Shown: positions 38,787-52,690 of the stretch, one piece after another | Numbering within the stretch: position 1 is the first letter of the stretch | Layout: each line of letters starts with the position of its first letter | Source of the DNA: Daphnia carinata | Taxonomy: Eukaryota; Arthropoda; Branchiopoda; Diplostraca; Daphniidae | Length of the DNA stretch: 64,000 bases | Assembly: GCF_022539665.2 (NCBI RefSeq) | Contig: NC_081337.1 | Coordinates: 3,510,679-3,574,678 of the forward strand | Reading direction: 5' to 3' | The notes under the pieces: generated by a model | The model's input: the letters and a program-made list of their open reading frames with translations, nothing else | Database searches by the model: none | Told to the model about the DNA's origin: nothing | Program-made: the position numbers and the translations under genes

Positions 38787-41700
38787 TGAAATGTTTCATA
38801 TGTAGTTTATGTGGCACTTGGCTCTGCATTTCTCTTGTGTTCCAATAGGGCCACAGCTCTGGAAGATCAAACATTTTGTACTCGATAACCTCCCCCCCCA
38901 CCTTTTCCGAGGGGGGGGGGGCTGTTGATCCATTACTTGATAAATACCCTCGTATGTCGTTGCGCACTGGTCGTGAAACGCTGATGAACAAAAAATCCAA
39001 GAAGATTAGGAATTAAAAGATATTTAATCATCCGATACGCTATTGAGAATTAACTTTTAACCTTTTTTTTTTTGGTTCATGTTGCGTCAAGACTGCGGGA
39101 AACGTGGATCCATTAACCGTGCGGACAAACGTCCAGGGTCTCGTGTTGGCCCTTATCAATTCACATGAGGATGAGGCCGTTAGGGGAAAATGGATGTAGG
39201 CAGTTTTTTGTGTCTTGTTTTTACCCAGACGAAATTCCCAGTTTGATTATCTTCAAGATCTTTTCCCCGTGTCAGTTAGCGATTGAGCGTGAAGATTAAC
39301 AGAATTGGTTCTCTGGCTGGAGTCTGCGGGATTTGCTGATAGGCTCGTAATTTGCGCCCGCTTAACATGGACAATAGAACCAGTCCCATTGTTTTCTTCA
39401 GTTTCGAATGAATCGCTTGTTTTTCATTTTCTTTTTTTTTTTTTTTTTTTTTTGCTGTTTCTCATTTTCTAGCGAATCGTTCCAGAATCCATAGATTCTT
39501 TTTCGGACTAGACTGTTTATTTTTTAATCCCTTAAGAGTAAATAATGCAATTGAATCCGTGAAAAGCCCGTAAACGCAATCGTAATGATCCGGTTCGGCT
39601 ATAGACGTCAACGCCCACAATGTCATAAACAGTTACGTTTTTGGTGCGCACTAAACTTATTAGAACAGTGTACAATAGGGACTAGAGCAGAGTCAACAAC
39701 TCTATAGAACATTATATCCCTCGTTCGGGAAAGTTGGTCTTTGTACGAAAGGGCAAGGGTTGCTCCCCCCCCCCCTCCAAAAAAAAAAAAAGAAAATCGA
39801 CATTTGATAGCTTTTGTGATGAGCAGGGCTTTTCATAACAGTCTGTGTGCTGGTATAGACGGATCATTGACGAAAATCCTAGCCGAGGAGAAATGATTGG
39901 CGAGAAAATAACAATAACATTAGTAATAACAAAGAACGAACAGCTGCTGCCAAAAGATTGAAGGGCGTGAGGGATATCTAAAGAAATTGTTCAGTTAGGA
40001 ATTGCGGAAATCGAATCGAACGTAATTCAATGAGATTGTTTTTTTTTTTTTTTTTTTTTTTTTAACCCTGAATCGTTGAAAGCTATTGCGATGTCTACCC
40101 CTCAACTTTGCTGTTTGATTTCTAATTAGACATCGAATCTCGATTTAATTGCTCATGTTTCAATTTTCGTTTTGCTTTGCCCTAAAAGTAACTTGTTTCC
40201 GAGCCTCTTAGGGAGATGGGAAAGTTCACACGGTTCGTTGCTCTCATTAGCTTTTCGTAGTGGTTCGTTCCCCGATCAAAGTACTTAAAAATCATCACGT
40301 TAAAACAAACAAAGAAATGCAGAGCTGGGATTTTAAAAGAAAAACAGTTTTTTTATGCAACACTGAAATGAAGTCATCAGCTTCACGTTTTCCCATCAAT
40401 TCCATCGCGGGAGATATTCGAAAACGCAAATTGGCAGACACACACACACTCCCGTGATTTCTTCATTTGAATTTTGATTGATTTTCACCTACTAATCACA
40501 CTTTCCTACCGTCGAAATCTTGGAGAACCCTCCCTTTGAACAAGTTTATCATCGGGGGGGGGGGGGGGGGGGGATTTAAAGAGAAAAATTTGTTTTCTTT
40601 ATGGGACGTTTCACGCAATCAAGGGAAGCGCGTCAACTCTCTCGCATAAACTTTACGCGCAGGTTCTGAAAAAAAAAAAAGGATGACATTTTAAAAGGCA
40701 AAAGTTGTGCAGCATTTCGTGTGATCAATCAACGCAAACAATGCGACATGTTGGATTTGATCCGTTGGCTCGTTCCCCCTAATCAAATTCACGACGACAC
40801 CCGAAAACATTTGCATGTTTCGAGCTTCACATTTCCCCGTGTTTTTAAAGATTCGATTTTTCTCCAAATATCGAGTGTTATTCCACGTGTCCTTTTTTAT
40901 TGACATAGGTCGCTCTCGTAGTGAGATGGAATCGAAACAAAAGAACACCTTTAAATCGTTTGAATATGCGCTGCTTGTTTGCCAAATTTCATTTAATTTT
41001 TTTTTTTTTTTTTTTAATTGAGTTGGATTTTCCAAGTCCACACATTTTTCATATTTTACCTTTGGCCGTACGCAAATGGTACGGCCGAAGGATGGAGCGA
41101 GGCAAGTGCGTGGCCCGTTCGAGTGGAAACCGATTTTGCCGCATTAAAAAGTCGTAAAAGATTACGATGTTAGCGCGTGCGGTTGTTTTTTTTTTTTTTG
41201 GGGGGGGGGGGGATGGAACGAAAAATTCGAAGATAAAAACTTAAATGCAATGTTTTCTTTATTTTTTTAATTTATGGATGTTGCCAGCTTATCGTAAAGT
41301 AAAGAGCCAGCAAAGGTTCGTTCAAATAGCAAATCATTTTTCACGCCGGCACATCCCCCCCCCCAAAAAAAAAGAGAAAGAAAGCAGAAAACGATTTGAT
41401 TCCCCAAAGTTTCATGTTTTAACGTCAATCCTAATTCTTTTTAACGCGCATCGATTTTCGGCTTGCGCAAGTACGACTTGAAACTGTTTTGCAAAACGAA
41501 AGGAGTTTCAGTTGACAAACAATTAAGGGTCCTCCTTGCGATTTGTTACAACACAATGCGCAGCTTAACCATAAGGGCCTCCTGCTGCTTAATGTTCTTG
41601 GAAGTCGAAATTACTGCGACATGGCAACACGAAAATAATCAGCATTTGGGTGGGATGGGGATGGGTTTCCTGCGTCTGTACGTGTAAACGTTTGTGTAAA

Positions 41701-44700
41701 TTTCATGTCAGCTGACGCGCTTGATTGGCCCAGCCGACAAATCGTGCGAAAGTGGTGGGATAATTCAATTAAAACAAAAAGATGGCGTTTGTAAATGCTG
41801 GAGGGTATTTTAACTGCAGTGGCTTTACGATCGTCTTTGATGCGTATCACAAACCACACGAATCGATATATCGATTTGATTGTACGCTATTTCTTTCGGT
41901 TCTCCTTTCATTTCGGTAGGAGCCATTGCGTTCGTCCAACTACGGCCACGGCTCGCCTTCCGGTGGCCGGACGAAGCTGAAAATTACCTTTCGCAAAATG
42001 ACGATGAGAATTAATAGCCGTCATTTAATTTATTGTGAATGGATGGGAATTCGTAGCGTTTCAAACCACGTCAACTTCTAACAGTTCGTCAATGATCGTG
42101 TCGTGTTCTTTCGATTGTAGTTGAAATTCTGTTGGTCCGTCGGTGCGCGCCATCCCATTCCCGACTTCCGTTGTAAAACTCAAGTGCTCGCGTTCTTTCG
42201 TCACAACCTATCGCAGGCCAATGCGAAACGTGCGTCATGCTAACTGCAATCGAGCATTTAATATCGTTCAAGTTGTCCACAAAACTTTGACGTTAGCAGG
42301 GCAACGTTAACTTGCGTCTTCCTTCATGCATTTAGTCTTAAAAAACAAAACTTTTATTTCGCCTACGACTTTTTTTTTGACGTAATAAGATCTTGAAACA
42401 TTTTAAACATTTCAAACATTTCCTAATATTTTACGTAAAATGTCCTCCGCGCCACAGGGAAAGCGATGGAGCCTCTTTTAATTCTTTGGGCGTTGTCTCT
42501 ATTTTTTTTCCCTGTCTGCTGATTCGACAGCGTCTGTCACCGGTGACCTACAGTTTCATTACAAAGTTTTTTTTTTTTTTTTCAATTAGACACCGGATAC
42601 GTTTAGGAAGTAAAACTGGAACGTGAAATCACATGTTTTGTATTTTGTTCGTTTTGATAAGATATGCAAAGGCAGATTTAACATTTCGTTCGAAACGTCT
42701 TCCGATATTGATTGAAATGTTGACGTTTTTTTTTTTTTTTTTTTTTTTTGCTTCTCATTTTTGTTATGGCTTCGAGCATTTGACGATATCGATCAGCGAG
42801 TCTCATTTTATACACGAAATTACGTGTCGCTAAACAGGAAAAGAGAAATGTTGAAATGAACACGCGTTCAATCACGACGTGAAAAATTTGAATGAATTTC
42901 ATCTTGCTCTTTTCGTTGGTTTACGGTAGGCCAGAAAACCGTACAAGGTATCGAATTACCACTAAAACATTTTTTTTTTTTATCAGCTCGTTCCGAAGAA
43001 CAAAAAATTTTAAAATCTAACATGAAAGAATCCAATATTAAAATTGTTTAATTCTGCGGGACGGGAGCCAACCAAAATGTAGGCAAAACACAAATCTAGT
43101 TACCGAATCATAGGGTAGCAGTAGGCTATTAAAGAAATTTACGCGACGTGATTGGTGGTCGGCGATATGATGTAGAAACGCTTTGCTCTTTCAGACAACG
43201 GCTGACTCGTAGTTGCATTCGAGCGTGTGCAATATGCGTGTCGGTCGTTTATACCTTTGTTTTATGTTTAGACATACATTTAACCCATCTCGATCGTAGT
43301 TACGGCGCAAAGCTTTCGATGCTTTCATTTTCTTTTGGATCCTATTTCCATCGCGATATTCTTTTGCTGTTACATTGTTCGCCTCGAAATGAAGCAATGT
43401 TTTATTTCAAATAAGCTCGAAAGGAGAATTTGAATAATGTAAACAGCCTACTAAATCGATTGCTGCAAATAGGGGCACAGACGTCATGCGAAACGCGTTG
43501 TTGTTGTTGTTGCTGCCATTTTGTCATTTCATTTATGGCCGCACGTCGTTTGCCTGTCGCCCTTTGACTCTCGTCCGACTCCATCGTAATATGATATTTC
43601 AAGACACGGCGTGAAAGGATGAAAAGAAGTCCCTACACAATTTGAATGGACATTTTCATAAAGTACACGTTCGCACACGATGTTGGAATGTATATATATA
43701 TAAAAGAAAAAGGGGGGGGGGAGGGATTTTTGCTTATCTGTTTGAAACGAAGCGACGCACAATTTCTATGTTAGGCAGCCAACAAAAAAAGAAAAAAAGG
43801 AAAGGAGGTACGTGCCTTTCCAAGAAAAAAAAAAAATAAATAAATACTGGGATCATGGGGCCTCTCTTTGTAGAATTATTGAAACTTGATAGTTCCACGT
43901 AATTGGATAAAAAATTTTTTTTTTTTTTCCCGGACAAAATGGGGAGGTAAAAAAAAAAAAATGTTGTCCCACTTTTATTTGTTTGCATCTTTGTGAACTA
44001 TATACATATATATCCGCGTTGCTATCATGACGGGGTACAATAGGACCGCTCAACAACATTTCATTGATCATACAATGCACTTGTGATTCGCTTGACCCAA
44101 TTGCTATATTTACCGCAAAAAAAAAAAAAAAAAAAAAGAGTTGTCCAGCGCGTTTGGAGAACTTTGACACGAGCCGTTTCAAAGACGCACGCGATTCCTG
44201 GATGATTAGTTACATGTTTAACAATAAAAAAAAAGAAAAGAAAAAAAGAGTGGATTCGGATTCGTTGGATATTCTTAAAAGATTTTCAAAGTTTTCTTGT
44301 AGTTTTTTGTTCACTATTGGTTTTTTGAACGGTAAACGTAAGTCCTGGTGTTGGGCCGTTTGATTTCTTCCGGAATCGCGAGCAATCGGGTGCGTATCAA
44401 AAAGACATTGTTGACAGCTGTGCTAAAGGAAAAGAAAAGAAACTTTGAGGAAATGCAAGCGCATGTAACGATGCGCAGTACAACCGAATCAGTTTTTTTT
44501 TTTTTAAATCAATGGCGTGAGGGGGTAAACTAAATGGAGCTCCCCCCCCCCCCCCCCCCCCCAAAGAAATCGAAATCAATAGTGTGGTCTGTTAATTAGA
44601 GATTTCGACTTTGAAGGGTGCAGCCTTAATATCGTTTTCATGCAAACACGACACATTGTTATCAAAGACTTTGCGATTTTCTTTTTCATTCCGTGCCAAT

Positions 44701-47700
44701 TATGCGAAGATTGGCATTTTCAATTTAACGAGCACGTGATCAATTTGGATATTGTATCGCATACGATGTCCTCTAATACTTTTGTCATACCAATTTTATG
44801 ATTGAAAAAGGCGCGCTGTTACTTGTCACCAAAAAACTTAACTTTTTTAAGTTTTTTTTTTTTTTTTTTGGTGTCGTTTTGGAACATGAACGTCTGTGTT
44901 AAAGATAACGCCGAATTCTAATATTTATTTATTTATTTTTAAATTCAGTTAAACCGCTGGACGTCCGTATTTTGAGCAGTCGCCAACCGCTGTCATCCGG
45001 CAAAAAGTAATGATATCCCTACGTAAATTAATGCAATAGAATTTAACTTGAAATCCATTGAATAAGTAAACTTCAACGTATCCATTTATTTTTTTTTTTT
45101 TTTGCTACAACAACAAAGTATTAATGATTTTCGTTGTCGTCATTTCACCAGGTACGAATTGACCTGTCAGACGACTGGATCGCGCCCGTCGCCCAAGGTG
45201 ACGTGGTGGAAAGACGGCCATCTGCTACGACACTCTCAAGAAACGGTAATGACGCCATTTTATCCTGTCTACTCTGTTAGCGATCGGTCCGTTCAAAAAA
45301 AAAAAAGAAAAAAAAATAGTAGGGAAGGGGGGGGAGCTCGTATTAAAATAGGACGGTGCCGATCGATCGGCCTCAGAAATCGATATAACTTCTCCAGTAA
45401 AGTTCCGTTGCACAAATCAGTCATTAGACGCATTGAGCGTGTTCTTAGCGATTCACGCGCGCATTTGGGTTGAACGGAATAAAACGCGAGCGGACTGGTG
45501 TCCCGAAGTTACGGCCGCGTGCGTTTCAATTGCATTTTTTTTTTGGAAATGCGATGCACAATGTGTACGGCCTTTTTGCCGTGAAAACATGGATTCGAAC
45601 TATTTTCGTAGCTGATTGTGATCGGCCGTTCATCTTTTTGGCGATTCGAAAACGAGCGCAAACGATTGAACGTCACGCACGTTAGCTATTGATAAAGAGC
45701 CGCTTCTTTGATTGCTTGCGGGTTATGGCCTGTTTTTATAATGTTGATCTCTCTAAACGATGAGCTGTTCTCGGGAGAACTGATGAGCGAATAATGGCCA
45801 CTAAGACGGTGCGTAGGATTACGCGTGAAACGCGTGCCCAAACTCGGGGAAAAGGTTAATAGCTTCGTTAGCTCAAAGTAGGTTAACGGATAAGCAATTG
45901 CGTTTTTTTTTTTTTTTTTTTTTTAAGTAAGTGCCGAACCCGGGGAACTTTTCAATCCCTTTGCTAATGGATGTTTAGCTCTCGTACGAACTCGTAAGCT
46001 AATCAAATCAATTGACGCTGTTAAGACTTTACGGAACTCGTAAGCTAATCAATTGACACGCTGTTTTAAGATTTTAAAAGCCATCGGTCACAACAGAACA
46101 TAGGCTTATCGCAAACAATATGTTTTGAAAACAAAAGAGAGCTGTTCTTTTTAATCCCATTTTGTTTTTATGTTCGTGCACTGTGCTGTGATATAACACG
46201 CGTCTAATGCCTAACATGTTTTGTTTTTTTTGTTGTGCTTCTCTTTTGGAACTGTTTTTTTTTTTTTTTGTTTAGCAATATGACGGCGGCAATGTTACGC
46301 TAAGCCAATTAGCAGTTCAACTGACCCCTGAGGATGATGGCAAAAAACTCGTTTGTCGGGCGGAAAATCCCGTCCTGGGCGCGGCCTCGGCGATTGAAGA
46401 CACTTGGCTTTTCGACGTCTACTGTGAGTGATACAATTTTTTGTTTTGTTTTATTTCTTGTTCAAAAGAACGAAAAAAAAAAAAAAAGCTGGGGGGTTTG
46501 TGTTGCACGTAAAATAATCAACGAAGCCGTAAAAAGAAAAAAGATCAAACGCAATTCGCACGAAGGAAAATAAAAAAACAGGGAGGTGTAAATAAAATGT
46601 GGCGGTTAGGGAAACTACAAAGGACGTTTGATTTTGGTTGAAACCCGACGCAAAGGATATGAAAATAAGAAAGAAAGAAAAAAATAATAAAAATAAAGGT
46701 CGTTGAATCTCTGAAAGTTTAGCGTGAGCAAGCCGCGGCCTTCTTTTCAGAATCCCATTCAAACACAAACGTCCAATTAAAAAGAGAATTGCATTGGATA
46801 TGTGGCGAATACGTACCACTCAATTGGGAAAACGTCAACGCCAGATACTAAGATTTTTTTCTGGGTCTACTTTTTTTTTTTTTTTTTTTTCAACCAGCGA
46901 TTTGTGGTGGTGGTGGTGGTGGGGGGGGGGACCATTGCCTATCTTATATCTCCCACCCACCGTTTAACGTTTAAAAATTTGCTCGCCAGCGTTCCTCGCC
47001 GGGGGTTGGGAAGCGCTTTGTGAGTTGGCCACACTTTGCGTGGCGCTTTGCATAGTGGCTCGGATGCACACGGTCTTGATTTCGTCTAGCGATCAATAGA
47101 ACAATGGACGGGTTGTTCTTTATGGTGTACGCAACTACGTTCATCAATGGCCAGCTGATGTGTAAACGAACTTTAAGGCGAAACAAGAAAAAGAATGATA
47201 GAACGTAAGAAACCATCGTAAGCTCATTGACTTTGTGGGAGCACACAAAGAAAAATGGATAATGCGGAACGCAGTTTGAAGCCCTTTCGTCGCCTACTGC
47301 CTAACGCCATTATGTAGGTGGTGATTGGTCCCTGTCACGTGGCCTAGTACAGTCCCTATTAGAAATGTCTCGTTTTTGTGTGTTCGCAACATTTCGTCCC
47401 ACGCTCACAGAATTCAGTTATCCGCGTAGGCCCGCATTGGACGGCAAAAGCAAAAAAGCAATGGCTAAATATTAAACAAAAAGAAGAAGACATTCCTCAG
47501 AATGGATTGACAGGTAACTAAGGAATGCTTGGGCCTGGCCGGAAATTGGATTTTATTTCTCTGCCCGTGCGTCGAGCTGTGAAATTCAAACATTTTCTAT
47601 CTAAAATAACGACGCCATTCTATATATTAAAAAAAAAACAATAATAATAATGAAAGAGGGAGTTTTTAATGTATTCGATTCGCGATTGTAATTTACATTA

Positions 47701-50700
47701 AGAAAATAGTAAACAGTCAGACTGTGAATGCAGCGAGTTGCGGAAAAGCGCATTGATGGGCGACGTGCGTGTTCGTGAACGATACGCACGCAAGCCGTCT
47801 CTCTCGCGTTATTTGGACGCATTGAGACACACACGTTGGCGGAACGAGAGAAAACCGAGGACATACTCATAAATTAATTCGGGCAAAAGTACACGGTCCA
47901 GCGGTCCGTGCCAGAGTGTCGAGACAATGGAAGCTCTACCCCCTCACCCCCCCCCCACCCCTTTTGTTTTTATCTCTCTAGAGTCACTATCTCGCAAAAC
48001 AAACACGGCAAAGTCTGCGCCAGAAATTGCACGTTGAAATTGTTTAGAATTTGCTGCGTTTGTTGTAACTATTTTTCATTGTTTCTTCGTCTCTCGCAAG
48101 CAAACACACACACGAGCTGTATTTTTTTTTATTATTATTTTATTTTAGGGATGTACCAGGCACGACTGGGGATTTATTTCAATTAGATTAGCTATTAGCG
48201 GTTGTTGTTGTCTGTTTGCTCGGCCATCTGTTTAACATGGCAATAGTTTGCGTTTCAGTCGGTACGTCTACGTGCGGAAGGATGATAAGAAATTGATGGA
48301 AGCCGTGGCCGAATTTGATCGATATCTACGATTTTTTTTTTTTTTAACCCGTTTTTCTTGTTTTGTTTTTGTTTTATTTCGTGTTTCTCTTAGCAGATGT
48401 CTGTTTTCCCCTGAATTTACGCCATCGATTTTTTTTTTAATTCGCAGATGTCCCTCGCGTTCGATTGGAACTGGGACGGAACCTGGAAGGCGATCACATC
48501 CGCGAAGGGATCGACGTCTACTTCGACTGTCACGTCACGGCCCGGCCATCAGCATTTCGTCTTGTTTGGCGACATCAGGTCCGTCTCCTTTTTTTTTTTT
48601 TTTTCTTTTTCTTTTTCTTTTCTTACATGAAACAGACGTAGCGAATGCTTGATTACGTTATCAGACATTCGACAAATTTCATTACTGCCATCATCATCGT
48701 ACCTCGTAGCGATTTTATTTTAAAAACGAAGTTATTGCGCAGAATTTATTCGCGTAATAATAACGTTTTTGTCTTTTAGAGCGTTTCAATAGCTCCATGT
48801 TTATTGTCGATGATGTTTTGCTTCCTTTGGCAAAGGGGGAGGGGGGTCTTATTGTCACATTGTTTTCGTTATTAGCGTCTAGTCTTCTTAACGATATGAC
48901 GTAAAAGCAAATTTGGGGGGAAGGGGGATTGTAATTGGAGTTTGTTGCGTCCCCGTGATATCAACGTGTCTTTAATAGCAATGTTTCTCATTTGTTTTGT
49001 TTTTTCTCTTACTCTCGTTATTCGCATTCTCGCTCAGTCAAAAGTTCTACATCACAACGTCAGCGCGGGCGTAATTATCAGCGAAACAAGTCTGGTGTTG
49101 CAACGAGTTTCGAGGAGTGCCACCGGTCGTTACACGTGTCACGCAAGCAACGCTGAAGGCGAGGGATCCAGCGCACCCTTCCACTTGAACGTTGCACGTA
49201 AGTCGCGTTTCTTTTTTTTTTTTTTTTTTTTTTGTGTTTTGTTCGTTTAAAATTATCCGTCCCCCCCCCCAACTCTCTTTCACGCAAAACTGGACCCCGC
49301 CCCCATTCGTCATCAAACTGGCAGCTTGTTGGGTATAACTAGCATTTCAGTGGCAAATGTCAGGGTTACCTTATTTATACAAGGTCAACGTAGATGATGT
49401 TGTGATTAAGACATTGAAACAATTTAAACATTTAATTTCGAATATTGAACACGACAGGGAAGGCAAAAATATTTAAAAATCGATCAGGCAAATTAATTTG
49501 TTTAAATTAAATTTGTGTTTCAATATGTCGACGATATCAATTTCTTATGCGCTCATTTTTTATTTAACTATAAACGATGCGATTCTTTTGTTTAAAAAAT
49601 AATAATAATAATAATTCAGACCTGATATCGAAGGGCTTCTCCAATCCAATATCGTCCGTCTGTGTTCCGGATGAACGATTGTTCAATTCCACAGTATCCC
49701 CAAAGATTTTGATCGTTTCGATTTCAATGTGAATCAAAGATTATATTTTCTCTAGACTTTCTAGGAAGTTTATAGGACCGTCATTCTTAACCGAGAGCAT
49801 TTTTCTTTGAATTATTATTATTATTATTTTTTTGATCCAGTCTTATTTGATTTACCCAAGGACGAAGATGTGCCATCATAAAAGAGAGAGGGAACACTCT
49901 TCTAGGAAATTTATTAAAAGAACAAATTGTTTTTTTTTTTAAAGAGAAAAAGGAAATCTCCGTTTGCAGCTTTTGATAGCTTTTCTTTTTATGATTGAAT
50001 CGTTTTTAAGTCCCTTGAATTCGACATTCGTGCGATTCGAACGGCTAATTGGACGTTGCAGTTTCGTCAAGTTCTCTGCTCGTGTCTTACAGCGATATTT
50101 CCCCTTCGTTTTTCTTTTTTTTTTTTTAAATCTGATCTTTCTCCTTTAATGCAAAGAATTGGCAATTTAAATTTCAAAAAACGAAGGGCAAATCGTCGTG
50201 GGATTCGTAGTGAGCTAAAGAATTTTTTAATTATTAAATGTACTGCAATTGGTTCAAGGTTAATGACAATTTTTCCTTTTGCTTAAATGATTCGCTTTTC
50301 ATCTACAAAACAAAAAAAAGAGAGAAGAAGAATAGTAGCAAACAGAAAATGGGACATTGCATCTTTCCAGTCGAGTCACGCTCGTATTACGGGGTTTATT
50401 TGTATGTAGGACTCTATCGGTCTATGTGCACTCAAGTCAGGTCCCTCATGTCGTGCTTGACAATCGTTTGCTTCGCGTCCTGTTTTCCGGCTCGGCAGCT
50501 TCTCTTTGCTGCGCGAGCCCTGGCAAAACTAATCTTCGTTGCCTCAATTGGGTCGCTTCTATAACTCTTTACTCTTCTAATATCTCCGAGAGAAAGCGAA
50601 AGAGAGAGAGAGAGAGGAATATACGTTAACGTTCTCTCTGCAGGCCATTTCCGTTAGTTACCCATCCGATAAGGCAAAATGTGTTGCTTTGTTTGTTTGT

Positions 50701-52690
50701 TTGTTTTTTTTTTGCTCAAAGCCAAACAAACACAGCAAAAATAAAATATTACGGCAGCTTTAAAAAAAAAAAAAAACGATATAGTTCTCGTGATTTACAC
50801 AGATTTCATCATTAAAAACGCCAAAACATTTGGCGTTAAACCGGAAGCATGGTATTTACCTAAGAAATAACGAAGGATGCGTTCGTTTGTGTTTTGCCGA
50901 CAGGTTGATGTAGGTTCACTGTGTGCTAACAAACCCTCTCGACTTTAGCGATATTGATTCGTGGTTGTATAGCATCTACACCCGCCCATGGCAACATGTA
51001 TATAATGTATTGCAATCTTTTTGCAGACAAACCCGTGTGTCGGCCGGAGCAAAAGAATTCCTACGGTGGTGCCAAAGGTCTGACAAGTGAAGTGGAATGT
51101 CATGTCGATGCCAAACCGGCCACGACGGCATTTCGTTGGGCCTTCAACGGCTCCGGTGAACTGTTGAACTTGACGTCAGCGCAGCACAGCATTAGAGAAG
51201 GGTCCGTCTCCGTCTTGCGCTACACGCCACGCAATCACCTGGATTTCGGGACGCTCCTCTGCTGGGCCACCAATCCACTGGGCGTCCAATCGCAGCCGTG
51301 TGTTTATCACTTTTACACAGCCGGTAAAGATTTTTTTCTTTTGTTTTTTAATGTCTTCAACTCTGAATGATTTATATAACTGATTTACATTTTCAATTGA
51401 TTGTGCATCTCGTTACGCACGATGATTGAGAGGCAAAGGTAAAAGTGGTACGGCCAAAAAAGAAATGCGTGTTTGCGTGTGCAAGTCAGCGAAATTGGGT
51501 TGATTAACATCTTCAGGGCTGATCGATGTGCTCGCTACACTGAAATAAGCTCGAGTAGCTTACGGTTTTTGATGCTAAATCGAAATCGATTGAAGACTTG
51601 TGCAAGAGCTCACGTTAGCGTGTCGTATCGTCGGCACAAACACAAACGGACACTTCTCCCACCACCAACTCCATCTATCTTTTTAGATTGGATGTTATTC
51701 GACCTTGTTTCATTATTGGATCTCTTTTACACTACCACAAAAAAAAAAAAAATAAATAAAAATGTCGATATTTTACATAGAAATAATTAGAAATCCTTTA
51801 ATGGAAAAAATCAATGTCGCTTTTATTGGAACACTCTTTAAATTAAACGCAATTTCAAATGAAAATTTACGTTCGTTTTTTTTTTTTTTTTGCGTGCAGG
51901 TGTTCCCGATCCGCCGAAGAATTGCTCCATCGCTAATCAGACTTTGTCGTCGTTCGAGATCGATTGCAACGAGGGATACGACGGTGGTATACCGCAACAT
52001 TTCAAAATGCACGTCTTCGACATCAAAACGCGGGCGTTGCTGGCCAACTTGACGTCGTCATCGCCCAGATTCGCCCTCCACCTGGGTTCGGCCTCCTCGT
52101 CCATACCCCAGTATTCAATGCTGGGCAATGGCGGGACGGGCGAGACTCCAAAGACGCACAGCTGGAAGGCTTCTTCGAATAATACCAGTAACGTTATCAC
52201 GACCGATTACGGGATCCTTAACAACAAGACGGTGAGGCGCCATAATGGCACTGTCGGTGGAGTGGCCTTTATTCCACCGGTGGGGACGCTCCTCGAGGTG
52301 ACGGCCGTTAACGCGCACGGCGTTAGCGAATCCGTGCTGATTGAAGCGACCCAGCAAGCTGTGGTAGCCTTGCTTCCGGCCGGAATGCAGTCTGGAAGTT
52401 TCTCCAATTTGAGGATCACGTCGACGCTGGGAATTTCCATCGGTGTCGTTGTGATCGCAGTTTGCGCGATTTTTATCCTCGTAGTGGCACTGCGCTTACG
52501 TAAGCGTAAGAAAACGCCCGTCCGCCATAATCTTGCGGTCGTTACGGGCGACGATAAAGATCGGGACATTCACAGCTATAACGGCAATGATGAATACCTC
52601 GAACTGGGCGCCAAAGATCCCGATATCATCAGCAAGGACGCTCAAGGTACCCCTAATATGCAAATGTGGAAAATTCAGAACTCGACCTAA
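32519..52690 (+). CDS. Sidestep-family immunoglobulin-superfamily receptor, single-pass membrane protein, 891 aa
   Basis: Twelve exons: 32519-32834, 34277-34409, 35942-36162, 37561-37671, 38151-38366, 44949-45006, 45152-45245, 46276-46423, 48448-48578, 49038-49197, 51027-51323, 51900-52690; 2676 nt in frame. A hydrophobic signal ([14 protein letters not shown], about residues 75-88) follows a long basic leader; Met at 32651 would give a more usual signal peptide. Five Ig domains follow: a V-type domain (SLPCDITSA ... DAGLYRCRV), three with the WW or CHAS patterns ([52 protein letters not shown]) and one in exon 11 (VECHVDAKP ... LLCWATN). Exon 12 adds a divergent FN3-like domain, a transmembrane helix (about 806-829) and a 60-residue tail. 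This order is that of Drosophila Sidestep proteins, neural adhesion receptors that bind Beat proteins in axon guidance. Which paralogue it is remains open. Confidence 0.85.
34481..34498. repeat. (TA)n microsatellite in intron 2 of the Sidestep-like gene
   Basis: Nine TA units follow a T-rich tract, 70 bp after the donor of exon 2. Confidence 0.85.
35882..35909. repeat. Poly(T), 28 nt, near the exon 3 acceptor
   Basis: An uninterrupted T run 32 bp upstream of the splice acceptor at 35941. It may serve as an oversized polypyrimidine tract. Confidence 0.85.
36982..37011. repeat. Poly(A), 30 nt
   Basis: The longest A run in the window, within intron 3 of the Sidestep-like gene and inside an A/G-rich stretch (36870-37060). 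Confidence 0.85.
38755..38782. repeat. Poly(A), 28 nt
   Basis: An uninterrupted A run in intron 5 of the Sidestep-like gene, about 25 bp after a 14-nt T run. Confidence 0.85.
40554..40573. repeat. Poly(G), 20 nt
   Basis: An uninterrupted G run in the 6.6-kb intron 5; able in principle to form a G-quadruplex. Confidence 0.85.
42726..42749. repeat. Poly(T), 24 nt
   Basis: A T run in intron 5 of the Sidestep-like gene. Confidence 0.8.
44542..44562. repeat. Poly(C), 21 nt
   Basis: An uninterrupted C run near the end of intron 5, about 390 bp before exon 6. Confidence 0.85.
45988..46072. repeat. Imperfect tandem duplication, unit about 46 nt
   Basis: Two copies start with GAACTCGTAAGCTAATCAA at 45988 and 46034. 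Both continue with CAATTGAC and CGCTGTT. Small insertions and deletions separate them, so the duplication is not recent. It lies in intron 7 of the Sidestep-like gene. Confidence 0.8.

Noticed and set aside
47890-48240. Possible CRISPR, transposon or viral insertion in the large introns
   Set aside because: I found no direct-repeat array, terminal inverted repeats, reverse transcriptase or transposase motifs; only simple repeats.
52207-52569. 120-codon minus-strand frame opposite the last Sidestep-like exon
   Set aside because: It lies entirely over a well-supported coding exon and matches no family.
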